Shown piece after piece: positions 7,860 through 16,930 of a DNA stretch of 64,000 nt; position 1 is the first letter of the stretch; each line of letters opens with the position of its first letter. Source of the stretch: Macrococcus bovicus. Lineage in GTDB: Bacteria > Bacillota > Bacilli > Staphylococcales > Staphylococcaceae. The DNA lies in NCBI RefSeq assembly GCF_004359575.1, contig NZ_SCWF01000006.1, positions 62,001 through 126,000 of the forward strand. The letters run 5' to 3'. A program made the translations under genes and the position numbers. The notes below the pieces were generated by a model. The model worked only from the letters and a program-made list of their open reading frames with translations. It was not told the DNA's origin and did not search any database.

Positions 7860-8878
7860 GACAGGAACTGGACACAGACACCTTCAGCTGCCTGTTGCTC
7901 CTTCTCAAGAAGTGTCAGTCTACCTGTCTCAGTATCACGTTCAAATAACGCCACATTGCCGCTTACTTCATGGGCACAGACTAAGAACTGGTCATCATTG
8001 GAAATATTGAAGTCACGTGGCCAGTCACCCCCGCAGTCAACGATTTCTACCAGCGACAGTGCAGCGCCGTCTTCTTCCACTTTAAAGACCGCGATACTCT
8101 GGTGGCCACGATTAGAAGCATAGACAAACTGATTGTCATGACTCATGCGGATGGCTGCGCCTTGCGTGTTCTCTGTGAAAGCAGCTGGAATGGCTAAATA
8201 TTGCTCTAACAGCTTAAACTCACCGCTGTCATATTTGAGGACAAAGACTTCATTGCTGAGCTCCGTCATGACGTAAGCGTATTTTCCGTTCTGGTTGAAG
8301 ACTAGATGTCTCGGGCCTGTACCTGCTGGAACTTTCAATGCCTGCTCACGCTTCAGTCCTTCTTCACCGAATGTAAAGGTAATAATCTCATCAGCACCTA
8401 GATCAACAGCCACTGCTTTACCATCCGGTGTCTCTGTAATGAAATGCGTATGCGCCTTATCCTGACGATCTTCGTTAGGTCCGAGCCCTTCCTGGACGAC
8501 TAAATTGACCAGTTTCTGTATGGCACCACTTTCTGTGTCCAGTTGATATAGACGGGCTTCCCCCGCCCCGTAAACTGCTTCAAAGAGATAGGCTCCGTCC
8601 TGACTCACGGAGATATGACAGCCTGACTCTGCTGATTCCAGACAGTCGTTGATCAGTTCAAGCCGGCCCTCTTCTTTAATTTTATAGGCAGCAACGCCTG
8701 CTCTGTCATTTTCTTTTTTAATGCCATAGAGGAAATCGCCGTGCTGTACAACATAGGTTGACGCGGGCACTTCATATCCTGTTTCGACTGTATCAATTGT
8801 TTTCTCCTGTGCATTCAGCACAAAACGATAGATGCCCTTACCTTCATTTTTTGTATATGAGCCAATGTATCCGATCAT
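7856..8878 (-). CDS. pgl: Lactonase-family protein (6-phosphogluconolactonase-like beta-propeller)
   Basis: A 340-residue seven-bladed beta-propeller lactonase (YkgB/Pgl type) that would hydrolyse 6-phosphogluconolactone or another lactone. Signature stretches are MIGYIGSYTKNEGKGIYRF at the start, GPNEDRQDKAHTHFIT, GTGPRHLVFNQNGKYAYV and DWPRDFNISNDDQFL. Length matches the family. AGGGGG lies before the ATG. It leads a two-gene operon with the nitrilase-family hydrolase and is divergent from the polyamine operon, separated by a promoter-bearing gap of about 195 bases rich in A/T tracts. Confidence 0.88.
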   Translation of the reverse strand: MIGYIGSYTKNEGKGIYRFVLNAQEKTIDTVETGYEVPASTYVVQHGDFLYGIKKENDRAGVAAYKIKEEGRLELINDCLESAESGCHISVSQDGAYLFEAVYGAGEARLYQLDTESGAIQKLVNLVVQEGLGPNEDRQDKAHTHFITETPDGKAVAVDLGADEIITFTFGEEGLKREQALKVPAGTGPRHLVFNQNGKYAYVMTELSNEVFVLKYDSGEFKLLEQYLAIPAAFTENTQGAAIRMSHDNQFVYASNRGHQSIAVFKVEEDGAALSLVEIVDCGGDWPRDFNISNDDQFLVCAHEVSGNVALFERDTETGRLTLLEKEQQAAEGVCVQFLS

Positions 8879-9074
8879 CTTATTGCCCCCTTTTTTTCTT
8901 TTATTTTAACAGACTATTCCCGCTGCAAAAAAACATATGCAAATTCAAATTTTTTTCTTGCCAACAGTTTAGTAATACATTACAATTTGTTTGGTAAAAA
9001 TAAATTAGTAGTCATATAAAACCTCAAGTTAAGTCATACTATATTTTACAATTCTGTATCTCGGAGGTGTGAGA

Positions 9075-10583
9075 TTGCTCAGACCCTATGAACTTAAGAC
9101 TTTAATTCCTATCGATAAAACACTGCATAATCAGACGCCTCTGTTTGATGCACTGAAATTATATGAAGAACAGGATGTCATCAGTTTTGACGTGCCTGGC
9201 CATAAGCGGGGACTTGATAATGACACTGACCTTCATTACTATAGCCGCTCAACGTTGCGTCATGACGTCAACTCTATGCCGCAGCTGGATAACTATGATA
9301 ACCCGAAAGGTGTCATCAAAGAAGCGCAGGCGTTAATGGCTGACTTCTATCTTGCTGACCAGGCCCACTTCCTTGTGAACGGTACAACTGAAGGCATTCA
9401 GGCCATGATTTTTTCTGTCTGTAAGCCGGGTGACAAGCTCATTCTGCCGCGCAATGTCCATAAATCTGTACTGAACGCGATGGCGCTGGCTGATGTCACA
9501 CCAATCTATGTCCTGCCCGAATTTGATACAGAGTTCGGTATCGCTCATAACTTAAGTGTCAGAGCGGTGGAACAAACTATCGCAGCTCATCCTGATGCCC
9601 GGGCCGTCTTCATTATGAATCCGACTTACTTCGGTGCGGTCAGCGACTTGAAAGCCATCGTCGAGCTTGCTCACGCCCATGATATGCCGGTGCTCGTCGA
9701 CGAAGCGCATGGTGCACATTTCAGATGCTCACCTGAACTGCCTATCTCCAGTATGGAGGCAGGTGCTGACCTCGCTGCCACGAGTCTACATAAGACAGGC
9801 GGCTCGTTCACTCAGTCGAGTGTACTGCTCGTCAAAGGCCACCGCGTGGATCAGCATAAGGTCAAGAGTGTCATCAATATGCTGACGTCTACTTCTGCTT
9901 CTTACTTGCTGATGTCATCGCTCGATATCGCTCGTAAGCATCTGGCACTGCACGGCAGGGAACGCATTCAGGCATTGATGCCCCATGTGCATCAATTCAA
10001 GGAAGCCGTCACTGCCATTCCAGGTTTCCATATGCTGGATGGACATGAGTTCAACAGACTTTATGATCAGGACCTGGACGAGACAAAACTGACAATCTAT
10101 ATCGATTCAACCATCAATCTGTCAGGTTTTGAGATCTATAAACTTCTGCGTAGTGATTACCATATTCAGATGGAACTCGCTGAACCCAATGTCGTCATGG
10201 GCATTGTGACAGCAGCAGATAATGCCTATGTCCTTGAACGCCTGCGCGATGCACTCATGGATATCAGCCGTAAGCACCACGACGCCACGCGTGAAGTCCA
10301 CGCGCCGGTACTGAAACAGCTCTCCATTCCGGAGCAGGCGATGGGACTGCGTGAAGTCCTGTACGGCGAGAAACATCCCGTCTCCATTGAAGAAGCACTG
10401 GGTGAAATCTGTGCTGAATCTCTTATGATTTATCCACCGGGTATCCCTATCTTGATGGCCGGTGAACGCATTTCGCAGGAAGTCATTGATTACTGGCAGT
10501 TCATCAATAACCAGCCGATCATCAAGATTGGCACTGAAAATTCAAATCAAGTTTATATTATGAATAGAAAAGAGGACCATTAA
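9075..10583 (+). CDS. speA: Arginine decarboxylase (Orn/Lys/Arg decarboxylase, fold I)
   Basis: A 502-residue PLP enzyme of the Orn/Lys/Arg decarboxylase major-domain family. PLP lysine K240 lies in [12 protein letters not shown], and the DEAHGAHF motif begins at D209. Its neighbours make the substrate clear: with speD, speE and speB directly downstream it should convert arginine to agmatine, as in Bacillus SpeA. TTG at 9075 is taken as the start because GGAGG ends 7 bases before it; the in-frame GTG at 9069 overlaps the ribosome-binding site. The 3' end carries the ribosome-binding site for speD, 2 bases from its stop. Confidence 0.9.
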   Translation: MLRPYELKTLIPIDKTLHNQTPLFDALKLYEEQDVISFDVPGHKRGLDNDTDLHYYSRSTLRHDVNSMPQLDNYDNPKGVIKEAQALMADFYLADQAHFLVNGTTEGIQAMIFSVCKPGDKLILPRNVHKSVLNAMALADVTPIYVLPEFDTEFGIAHNLSVRAVEQTIAAHPDARAVFIMNPTYFGAVSDLKAIVELAHAHDMPVLVDEAHGAHFRCSPELPISSMEAGADLAATSLHKTGGSFTQSSVLLVKGHRVDQHKVKSVINMLTSTSASYLLMSSLDIARKHLALHGRERIQALMPHVHQFKEAVTAIPGFHMLDGHEFNRLYDQDLDETKLTIYIDSTINLSGFEIYKLLRSDYHIQMELAEPNVVMGIVTAADNAYVLERLRDALMDISRKHHDATREVHAPVLKQLSIPEQAMGLREVLYGEKHPVSIEEALGEICAESLMIYPPGIPILMAGERISQEVIDYWQFINNQPIIKIGTENSNQVYIMNRKEDH

Positions 10584-10585
10584 CC

Positions 10586-11011
10586 ATGAAATTAACAACT
10601 TTAGGCAGACACGTTTTAATCGAATACTATAACTGTGATAAAGATATCTTAAAAGACCACGATAAAATTGAAGAGATCATGAACGAGGCGGCACGTGTAT
10701 CAGGTGCCACTATCGTTGAAAGCTGCTTCCACACTTTCAATCCTTACGGTGTATCAGGTGCTGTTATCATCTCTGAATCTCATTTAACCATCCATACATG
10801 GCCGGAATATGGCTATGCATCTGTTGACGTCTTTACATGTGGTGATACAGTAGACCCATGGAGAGCTGAAGATTACCTGGAGAAAGCATTAAAAGCTGAA
10901 CTGTCTGATTCATATGAAATCGGCCGCGGTATGGCTGATAAAATCCACAAATATTCTAAAGGTGAAATCGTAGTCGAATCATTCAAACCTGTCGAAGTCG
11001 ACGTAAAATAA
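10586..11011 (+). CDS. speD: S-adenosylmethionine decarboxylase proenzyme
   Basis: A 141-residue prokaryotic class 1B AdoMet decarboxylase. It supplies decarboxylated AdoMet as aminopropyl donor for SpeE. The self-processing site is visible in [14 protein letters not shown]: cleavage between E64 and S65 would generate the pyruvoyl group. The following [12 protein letters not shown] carries conserved residues of the active site. Only 2 bases separate it from the speA stop, with GAGGA inside the speA end as ribosome-binding site. speE follows 12 bases downstream. Confidence 0.95.
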   Translation: MKLTTLGRHVLIEYYNCDKDILKDHDKIEEIMNEAARVSGATIVESCFHTFNPYGVSGAVIISESHLTIHTWPEYGYASVDVFTCGDTVDPWRAEDYLEKALKAELSDSYEIGRGMADKIHKYSKGEIVVESFKPVEVDVK

Positions 11012-11023
11012 GGAGGACTTTCC

Positions 11024-11884
11024 ATGTTAGATCTTTGGTATACAGAAAATCATACAGATAACGTTCGTTTCTCAATCAAGACAAATAAACACATCCACTC
11101 TGAGCAGTCTGATTTTCAGCAGATCGACTTCTTTGAATCTGAAGAATTCGGGACGTTCTTCACATTAGACGGCTTGATGATGGTCAACGAGAAAGACGAA
11201 TTCGTCTATCACGATATGATTACACATGTAGCGATGGCAACAAATCCTAACATCAAGAAAGTATTGGTCATCGGTGGCGGTGACGGGGGTACAGTCCGTG
11301 AACTGACACGCTACAAGTCAATCGAACAGATCGACATGGTCGAAATTGACGAGCGCGTCGTCCGTCTGTCACAGGAATATCTGCCTATTACAGCAGGCAA
11401 ATTGGAAGACCCTCGTGTGACGCTGTTATTCGAAGACGGCCTTGCTTATGTCAAAAATAAAGAAGAAGGTTATTATGACCTTATTCTAGTCGACTCTACA
11501 GATCCGATCGGTCCTGGTGAAGGGCTCTTCTCGCATGACTTCTACAACAACTGTTTCCGTGTCCTGACCGACGAAGGTATTCTGATCAACCAGCATGAGT
11601 CACCGTACTATCCAAGTTATGCCCATGAAATGAAACGGGCACACTCTAAGATCAAAGGTCTTTTCCCGATTACACGTGTCTACCAGTTCCATATGCCGAC
11701 GTACCCGTCAGGCCACTGGCTCTTCGGTTTCGCGTCTAAGAAATTCGACCCATTAAAAGATGCCGATTTAGATGCATGGAACAAACTAGGCCTGAAAACA
11801 AAATACTACAATACAGATATCCATACAGGTGCGTTCGCCCTGCCGACATTCGTCAAGGAGATGCTGAATGATGCAGCCGAATAA
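11024..11884 (+). CDS. speE: Spermidine synthase
   Basis: A 286-residue aminopropyltransferase that makes spermidine from putrescine and decarboxylated AdoMet. The AdoMet-type binding loop VIGGGDGGTVREL, the VEIDERVV acidic residue and the catalytic DSTDPIGPGEGLF gatekeeping segment are all present. An N-terminal beta-strand domain (residues 1-60) matches the SpeE family. AAGGAGGAC precedes the ATG. The last 17 bases overlap the start of speB, coupling it to production of putrescine. Confidence 0.95.
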   Translation: MLDLWYTENHTDNVRFSIKTNKHIHSEQSDFQQIDFFESEEFGTFFTLDGLMMVNEKDEFVYHDMITHVAMATNPNIKKVLVIGGGDGGTVRELTRYKSIEQIDMVEIDERVVRLSQEYLPITAGKLEDPRVTLLFEDGLAYVKNKEEGYYDLILVDSTDPIGPGEGLFSHDFYNNCFRVLTDEGILINQHESPYYPSYAHEMKRAHSKIKGLFPITRVYQFHMPTYPSGHWLFGFASKKFDPLKDADLDAWNKLGLKTKYYNTDIHTGAFALPTFVKEMLNDAAE

Positions 11885-12719
11885 GTATGTCTATATGGCC
11901 TGTGAGGCAACCTTTGAAGACGCATCCACTGTCATCTACGGTGCGCCTTTTGACGGAACAGTCTCGAACCGTCCCGGTACACGTTTTGCGGCAGATGCCA
12001 TCCGCTCAGAGTCATACGGGCTTGAGACCTACAGTCCTTACCTTGATAAAGACCTGGAAGACGTCAGCATCATGGATTCGGGAGATGTGGATATTACAAT
12101 CGGCAACAAAGTGAAGGTGCTGGATGAACTGGAAGATACAGCCCGCGAAATCTTAGCGGCCGGCAAGCTGCCTTTCATGATCGGCGGCGAGCATCTGGTG
12201 ACGCTCGGTCCTTTCCGTGCCGTTCACGAAAAATATCCTGATGTTGTTCTTGTCCAGCTTGATGCTCATACAGATTTACGCGATGACTATATGGGCGAGC
12301 CTTTAAGTCACGCGACAGTCGTCCGTCGCATTCATGACATCACAGGTGACGGCCGTATCTTCCAATATGGTATCCGCTCAGGCACTAAAGAAGAATTCGA
12401 CTGGAGTAATGAACATACGACACTTGAAAAATTCTCTATCGATACTTTGAAAGACCTGCCGGGCATCCTGAAAGATACGCCTGTCTATGTCACGATTGAC
12501 CTTGATTGCCTCGATCCTTCTATCTTCCCTGGCACCGGCACACCGGAACCAGGCGGCCTGACTTACAAGGAACTGGAACCTGCTTTCAAAATATTTGAGC
12601 AGCTGAACGTTGTTGCAGCTGACATCGTGGAACTGTCACCACCTTACGATGCATCAGGTGTATCAAATGCAGTGGCAGCTAAAGTCGCGCGCGAACTTAT
12701 GCTGGCCATCACAAAATAG
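11868..12719 (+). CDS. speB: Agmatinase
   Basis: A 283-residue ureohydrolase that splits agmatine into putrescine and urea. Binuclear Mn ligands are seen: H109 (GGEHL), D132, H134 and D136 (LDAHTDLRDD), and D211 and D213 (TIDLDCLDPS). The GTGTPEPGG stretch is typical of agmatinases. The start is the first of two adjacent ATG codons, 7 bases after AAGGAG, within the 3' end of speE. Together with speA, speD and speE it completes the arginine to spermidine route in one operon. Confidence 0.93.
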   Translation: MMQPNKYVYMACEATFEDASTVIYGAPFDGTVSNRPGTRFAADAIRSESYGLETYSPYLDKDLEDVSIMDSGDVDITIGNKVKVLDELEDTAREILAAGKLPFMIGGEHLVTLGPFRAVHEKYPDVVLVQLDAHTDLRDDYMGEPLSHATVVRRIHDITGDGRIFQYGIRSGTKEEFDWSNEHTTLEKFSIDTLKDLPGILKDTPVYVTIDLDCLDPSIFPGTGTPEPGGLTYKELEPAFKIFEQLNVVAADIVELSPPYDASGVSNAVAAKVARELMLAITK

Positions 12720-12725
12720 ATGAAA

Positions 12726-12760
12726 GTCCTCATACATATTGATGTATGAGGACCTTTTTT
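12726..12760 (+). terminator. Intrinsic terminator of the spe operon
   Basis: Stem GTCCTCATACAT / ATGTATGAGGAC with loop ATTG and a run of T, immediately after the speB stop. Confidence 0.92.
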
Positions 12761-12773
12761 ATTGCGGCACAGC

Positions 12774-12930
12774 GTTATGAGCGATATTTGTCGTTTATCG
12801 CTCATAACTCTAGAAGTTCCGCTCTTTTACTGGCGTTATGAGCGATATTTGTCGTTTATCGCTCATAACTCTAGAAGGTCCGCTCTTTTACTGGCGTTAT
12901 GAGCGATATTTGCTGTTTATCGCTCATAAC
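12774..12930. repeat. Tandem palindrome array B (3 copies, 61-bp period)
   Basis: Three palindromes at 12774-12808, 12835-12869 and 12896-12930 with exactly the same 13-base arms and 61-bp period as array A at 6814-7031. All six arms are perfect. Loops are TTTGTCGTT, TTTGTCGTT and TTTGCTGTT. The 26-base linkers resemble those of array A (shared TC.AG, CGC and CTGG positions) but differ in detail, so the two arrays diverged from a common unit. The array fills most of the 321-base gap between speB and the MFS gene; the rest holds the spe terminator and an AT-rich stretch with a TATAAT at 13002-13007. Confidence 0.95.
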
Positions 12931-13040
12931 TCTTGCTATCACATCGCATTCTTCGAGTGAAAAATGTTAGAAAAATCCAACTATTTCATCTTCAATATAG
13001 GTATAATAGAGTTATTCTACAGAACTACGAGGATTCAGCT

Positions 13041-14279
13041 ATGAAATTTTCACAATTCCCCTCCAACGTCAAACTCAGAATTATCTGTGGTTTCTTTGAT
13101 CATGCAGCCAGTATGAGTGTCATGCCCTTTATGGTCCTCTATATTGCTGATGAACTGGGTAAAGTGACATCCGGTATCCTTTTGAGTGTCAACGTCGTAT
13201 TCAGCCTCATCTGCAATTTGTGCGGCGGTTATTTCGCTGATCGTTTCAGTCGTAAAGGACAGCTCGTTGCCGGTCAGCTCCTATTTGCCATGATTATGAT
13301 ATTGATGACTCTCTTTATTCATCCCGCCATCAATATGCCCTGGATCGTGTCACTTCTCTTTATGTTCACTGCTATCAGCGGGGCTATGATATTCCCCGCC
13401 CTGGAAGCATTGATTATTGATTCTACAGCTGAAGAGATGAGAAAGTCTGTCTATGTGATGTCCTACTGGGCCAACAATCTGGCGACTGCTATCGGCACAG
13501 CTATCGGCGGTCTGTTCTACAAGGACCACCGGGTTCTGCTCTTTATGTTCATCGTGCTCATCATGCTGGTCAATACGGCTATCTTCCAGCGTTATCTTAT
13601 CGATCCGACCGTCCATAAAGCACGTAAGGTCGTTGAAGCTCATTGGGTACGTGATTTACTGAGCAGTTATAAGGTCGCGCTGAAAGACACACGTTTTGTC
13701 GTCTTTACGTCAGCGATGATCTTTGTTTTTTCAGCTGAGTTCGCATTGACCAATTATATCGGGGTGCGACTCCATAATGTCTTTAAGCCCATTGACCTGT
13801 TCGGTATCCATGTTGACGGGGTACGTATGATGAGTATCCTGCTGATTGAGAATACACTGCTTGTCGTCACCATCACTTTCCTGATTGCCAAGCTGACAGA
13901 ACATCGCAATCAGGTCTATGTCCTCTTGATGGGCACTTTTCTTTACACAGCAGGTTATGGTCTTGCTCATCATCTGACGACTTGGTATTTACTGATGCTT
14001 GTCATCTTCCTCGCAACAGTCGGTGAGCTGATGCAGACACCGATTATTTCAGTCTTCCAGGCGAAGCTGATGCCTGAGGATAAACGGGCAAGCTATATCG
14101 CATTCAGCTCTCTGGGTTACAGCGGGGCCGGCCTTGTTGCGAGTTCCGGGCTGATCATCGGCGTCGTGTTAAACAGCATAATGATGTCACTCTATGTCAT
14201 CATTATGGGTCTTATCGGTATGCTGCTCTTCTATCTCGCTGTTCATACTCGCATCTTCAAACAACCGATACCCGAGTAA
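13041..14279 (+). CDS. MFS transporter (MDR-type drug/H+ antiporter-like)
   Basis: A 412-residue major facilitator with about 12 hydrophobic helices. The cytoplasmic loop 2-3 motif GGYFADRFSRKGQLV (motif A, G-x-x-x-D-R-x-x-R/K) is present. The family resembles the YttB/YdgK MDR group, but substrate is not deducible. The ATG at 13041 is preceded by CGAGGA; an upstream open extension to 12933 starts inside the palindrome-array edge and has no good ribosome-binding site. A TATAAT at 13002-13007 probably serves as -10. Confidence 0.85.
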   Translation: MKFSQFPSNVKLRIICGFFDHAASMSVMPFMVLYIADELGKVTSGILLSVNVVFSLICNLCGGYFADRFSRKGQLVAGQLLFAMIMILMTLFIHPAINMPWIVSLLFMFTAISGAMIFPALEALIIDSTAEEMRKSVYVMSYWANNLATAIGTAIGGLFYKDHRVLLFMFIVLIMLVNTAIFQRYLIDPTVHKARKVVEAHWVRDLLSSYKVALKDTRFVVFTSAMIFVFSAEFALTNYIGVRLHNVFKPIDLFGIHVDGVRMMSILLIENTLLVVTITFLIAKLTEHRNQVYVLLMGTFLYTAGYGLAHHLTTWYLLMLVIFLATVGELMQTPIISVFQAKLMPEDKRASYIAFSSLGYSGAGLVASSGLIIGVVLNSIMMSLYVIIMGLIGMLLFYLAVHTRIFKQPIPE

Positions 14280-14320
14280 AGCAGTTTTTTATGCGGTATC
14301 ATGAAAAATCATAAATATTG

Positions 14321-14349
14321 TTGCAATATCGAACATATGTTCGTATAAT
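14321..14349 (+). promoter_or_regulatory. SOS-regulated promoter with LexA (DinR) box
   Basis: TTGCAA (14321-14326), 17-base spacer, TATAAT (14344-14349). The spacer contains the perfect 14-base palindrome CGAACATATGTTCG (14330-14343), which fits the Gram-positive LexA consensus CGAAC-N4-GTTCG. Bound LexA would cover the region between -35 and -10. Confidence 0.9.
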
Positions 14350-14378
14350 AAAGCTACATCAGTGAAAGAAGTGATGTT

Positions 14379-14786
14379 ATGGAGCATCCAGTCTATGGTG
14401 AGCTGGATTATCGTCAAGTTGAGCCGAGCCAGCTGAATCCGCACATCCCAAAAGGGCGAGGCATGATTAAATGGGCGCCATTTGCGACGATGCCTGAGCA
14501 GTTCCAAATTGTCAGACAGCATATAGAGAATCAGAACAAGATCGACCGGCCTGAACTATCAGAAGACCGTCTCGAGGAACTGGACATTGCACTGCGAGAA
14601 GCGAAACGGCAGCAGTGCCCTGTTCTGATTCAGTTCTATCATGAGGGCTACATCAATGATCTCGTAATGACTATCGAGAGAATTGATAGGTGGGCTCTAC
14701 ATATCATCGGAATCAATCAAGCAGATCAGCAGATGTGCTTCATTTCATTCATGGATGTCATCAATATCACCCTTGAAACTATCTGA
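14379..14786 (+). CDS. YolD-family protein, SOS-controlled
   Basis: A 135-residue YolD-like protein, recognised from RGMIKWAPFATMPEQF near residue 27 and the QFYHEGYINDLVMTIERID / ISFMDVINI pattern. In Firmicutes YolD-type proteins are usually encoded next to a Y-family DNA polymerase (UvrX/PolY type) and are thought to accompany translesion synthesis; no polymerase gene is adjacent here. A LexA box sits between the -35 and -10 upstream, supporting a DNA-damage role. It is a monocistronic unit ending in a hairpin terminator. Confidence 0.85.
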   Translation: MEHPVYGELDYRQVEPSQLNPHIPKGRGMIKWAPFATMPEQFQIVRQHIENQNKIDRPELSEDRLEELDIALREAKRQQCPVLIQFYHEGYINDLVMTIERIDRWALHIIGINQADQQMCFISFMDVINITLETI

Positions 14787-14807
14787 ATTCTTCAGATAGT
14801 TTTTTTG
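14777..14807 (+). terminator. Intrinsic terminator
   Basis: Stem AACTATCTGAA / TTCAGATAGTT with a T run. It begins within the last codons of the YolD-family gene. Confidence 0.9.
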
Positions 14808-15004
14808 TAAATTTAATTAAGCTTATTTTTTACATCAACCTATTAATCATGTCCTAAATGTAAATACATGGATTTCAACTTTTTAATAATGGACCTATTT
14901 CCACTGATTTGTAACAGCTATGTAGAGATTCTATAGAAACAGTAATACGGTAGATTCGATGCCAGTGACCTGTCACAATAAAAAGAAAACGAAGGAGATG
15001 ACTC

Positions 15005-16084
15005 ATGATACACTTCGGTATTCTATTCATGACCGCTCTGGCCACCAAGCCCACCCCTGACCCTCTTATTAACCCGGTCGACTCTGGCTCTCATTACTCA
15101 CTCACTGTAATTGTCGATGATCAGATAGAAACAGGGTCTGACGGACAGCTGCTGCAAGAAGAGGAGGACGATAAACACTTCACTTTGCCAGAAGAGAAGA
15201 CAGTCGAGTCTGACATACCTGATGAGTCACTTGAGCAGCCAGCTGAAACACTCATTCAAGTCATCAATCAGTATAATGAACCCTTGTCTTCACAATCTTT
15301 GCTGTTAGACGGCGAAGAAGTGATGACAGATGAAGAAGGCTGCCTGCTTCTTCACCTGACCCCTGGCGACCACAAACTCTCATTTGTCAAAGCCCAGGCA
15401 ACATTTCAGCCTGATGAACAAAATGATGTCGTGATACAAGAAAGGTCAGAGGTTGACTCATCAACAGGCAGTTCTGAGGAAGCGTCTGTACAGCAGCGGG
15501 CCCCGGAAAGAATATCAGCTGCTCTTGTCATCCAGAAACCTACCGAGAAACCGAAGACACCAGAAACACCGAAGACACCAGAAACACCGAAGACACCGAA
15601 GAAACCTGCCCTTCATCGTCATTCAGACCTGTCATCTCATGACCCTGTGATCCAGCAACAGACATTGAAGCAGCCCGCTAAGAAAACTATCAATCAGAAG
15701 ACTAACCCCCATCAACACATGCCGGTGCCACAAAAAGCAGTGAAAGTCCCCGCTAAAAAAGAAAAGACAGTCAAAGCAGCTCAGACACTCAAACTGCCAC
15801 ATCCGAAAACACCCTACGAAGCAACACATCAAGCAATCAGAAAAACGTCTAGCAGGAAGGTAAACGGGGCACCACAACTACCTGTCACAGCACCTCGAGT
15901 CGACCCTCGTCCGCAAGTAAGCACAGAGGAGATAATACCTCTAAAAGTCAGCCGGCCTCAGAAGAAAAAATCAGTCCAACTGCCTCAGACAGGAGAACAT
16001 GACTTTACAAAATGGCTCAGTTCTATTCTTGCTGTCAGTGGTATCAGCCTGCTCCTGATCACGCGCCGCTCATCCAGAACATAA
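15005..16084 (+). CDS. LPXTG-anchored proline/lysine-rich surface protein
   Basis: A 359-residue sortase substrate. The C-terminus has LPQTG at 326-330, a hydrophobic stretch (LSSILAVSGISLLLI) and a RRSSRT tail. The N-terminus is short and hydrophobic (MIHFGILFMTALA) but lacks the usual positive charge, so secretion is less certain. Residues about 82-120 resemble a small carboxypeptidase-regulatory/Cna-B-like beta domain (VINQYNEPLSSQSLLLDGEE). A low-complexity wall-spanning region follows with repeated PKTPET units. AAGGAG lies 8 bases before the ATG. The 218-base gap upstream has no other gene. Ligand unknown. Confidence 0.8.
   Translation: MIHFGILFMTALATKPTPDPLINPVDSGSHYSLTVIVDDQIETGSDGQLLQEEEDDKHFTLPEEKTVESDIPDESLEQPAETLIQVINQYNEPLSSQSLLLDGEEVMTDEEGCLLLHLTPGDHKLSFVKAQATFQPDEQNDVVIQERSEVDSSTGSSEEASVQQRAPERISAALVIQKPTEKPKTPETPKTPETPKTPKKPALHRHSDLSSHDPVIQQQTLKQPAKKTINQKTNPHQHMPVPQKAVKVPAKKEKTVKAAQTLKLPHPKTPYEATHQAIRKTSSRKVNGAPQLPVTAPRVDPRPQVSTEEIIPLKVSRPQKKKSVQLPQTGEHDFTKWLSSILAVSGISLLLITRRSSRT
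15551..15602 (+). repeat. In-frame 18-bp tandem repeat (PKTPET)
   Basis: Two exact copies and most of a third of an 18-base unit beginning CCGAAGACACC inside the LPXTG gene. The in-frame length can change copy number without breaking the protein. Confidence 0.85.
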
Positions 16085-16111
16085 AAAAACTTGCCCGCAG
16101 GCAAGTTTTTA
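16084..16111. terminator. Bidirectional intrinsic terminator
   Basis: AAAAACTTGCC / GGCAAGTTTTT hairpin between the convergent LPXTG gene and the small membrane protein gene. It overlaps the start of the latter's stop region. Confidence 0.88.
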
Positions 16112-16270
16112 TGGGTTTTGCGCTTCAATTTGTGCAACGATATCCTTTGTACGACGCTCGATATCTTCAAAATCTGCTTTAAAACGAGTGAATAAGAAAG
16201 CAGCTCCACCTGTTACAACAATCGCTAGTAAAAATACGATAAAGAATAAAGCTTTAAAAAATCCCTTCAT
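16109..16270 (-). CDS. Small single-pass membrane protein
   Basis: A 53-residue protein: a basic start (MKGFFK), one long hydrophobic helix (ALFFIVFLLAIVVTGGAAFLF), then a charged amphipathic tail (FKADFEDIERRTKDIVAQIEAQ) suited to a short coiled coil outside the membrane. The ATG at 16270 is chosen because GAGGTG lies 6 bases upstream; the in-frame extension to 16291 has no ribosome-binding site. No family is recognised. It shares a bidirectional terminator with the convergent LPXTG gene. Confidence 0.7.
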   Translation of the reverse strand: MKGFFKALFFIVFLLAIVVTGGAAFLFTRFKADFEDIERRTKDIVAQIEAQNP

Positions 16271-16389
16271 GTGTTTCACCTCTATCATCATAATGATTTT
16301 ATTTTACCATATTAATTTCCCGTTATAAAATATTTAAAACAACCTATGGTATAATACTCTAAAGTCTTGATAGAAAAGGAATGACTCAT

Positions 16390-16752
16390 TTGTCACATGT
16401 ACAACTCCTCGCTGCCTGGCAGCATCAGAATCTCGAAGAAATCAAAACCCTTATTGAACCTGACATAGCGGTAGAATTTGTCTACCCTGATGGGCATGTG
16501 ATTTATGGCGATTATAACAATATGATCCAGGTGTTTGAAGAACGTTTTTCAATGGTACAGGATTGGAATTTTGAGGTTATCTATAAAGCGGACCGGCAGG
16601 AAGATACGCTTGTCATCATGAAGATCACACGAGAAGATGATGATTTCAATCGTCTTAGTGCGCCTTCATTATGCTTACTTACATTTCATGCAGTAGGCAA
16701 TACCCATAAACTGAAACGTGCTCATTTTGAACTGGGAATCACCGGATCATAA
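16390..16752 (+). CDS. NTF2-like (SnoaL/DUF4440-type) small protein
   Basis: About 120 residues with an NTF2-like pattern: an N-terminal helix ending AWQHQNLEEIKTLIEPDIAVEFVYPDG, then alternating strands (FEVIYKADRQEDTLVIMKITR, LCLLTFHAVGNTHKLKRAHFE). Such folds occur in small binding proteins and enzymes; no catalytic set can be named. An in-frame TTG at 16390 has AAGGA 8 bases before it, whereas the ATG at 16381 directly abuts that site. The gene stands alone and is followed by a terminator. Confidence 0.65.
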   Translation: MSHVQLLAAWQHQNLEEIKTLIEPDIAVEFVYPDGHVIYGDYNNMIQVFEERFSMVQDWNFEVIYKADRQEDTLVIMKITREDDDFNRLSAPSLCLLTFHAVGNTHKLKRAHFELGITGS

Positions 16753-16767
16753 CATATGATCATCAGT

Positions 16768-16797
16768 GCGCTTATCTAAAGGATAAGCGCTTTTTTT
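16768..16797 (+). terminator. Intrinsic terminator
   Basis: GCGCTTATC / GATAAGCGC stem followed by seven T. Confidence 0.9.
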
Positions 16798-16930
16798 ATG
16801 TGCATTTGTCCGTTTTATATTTATATACATATTTTTTATATTTTTTATTAATATTTGTATTGTATTTTTATAATTTTCTGATTATAATCAATTTAAGATT
16901 CACAAATACTTCAATTAAGGGGACATCAAA

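Noticed and set aside
9539-9551. Exact 13-base arm (TATCGCTCATAAC) of the palindrome family inside speA
   Set aside because: Only one arm, no partner, in frame in a conserved coding region; most likely chance, though it is worth including in a genome-wide count.
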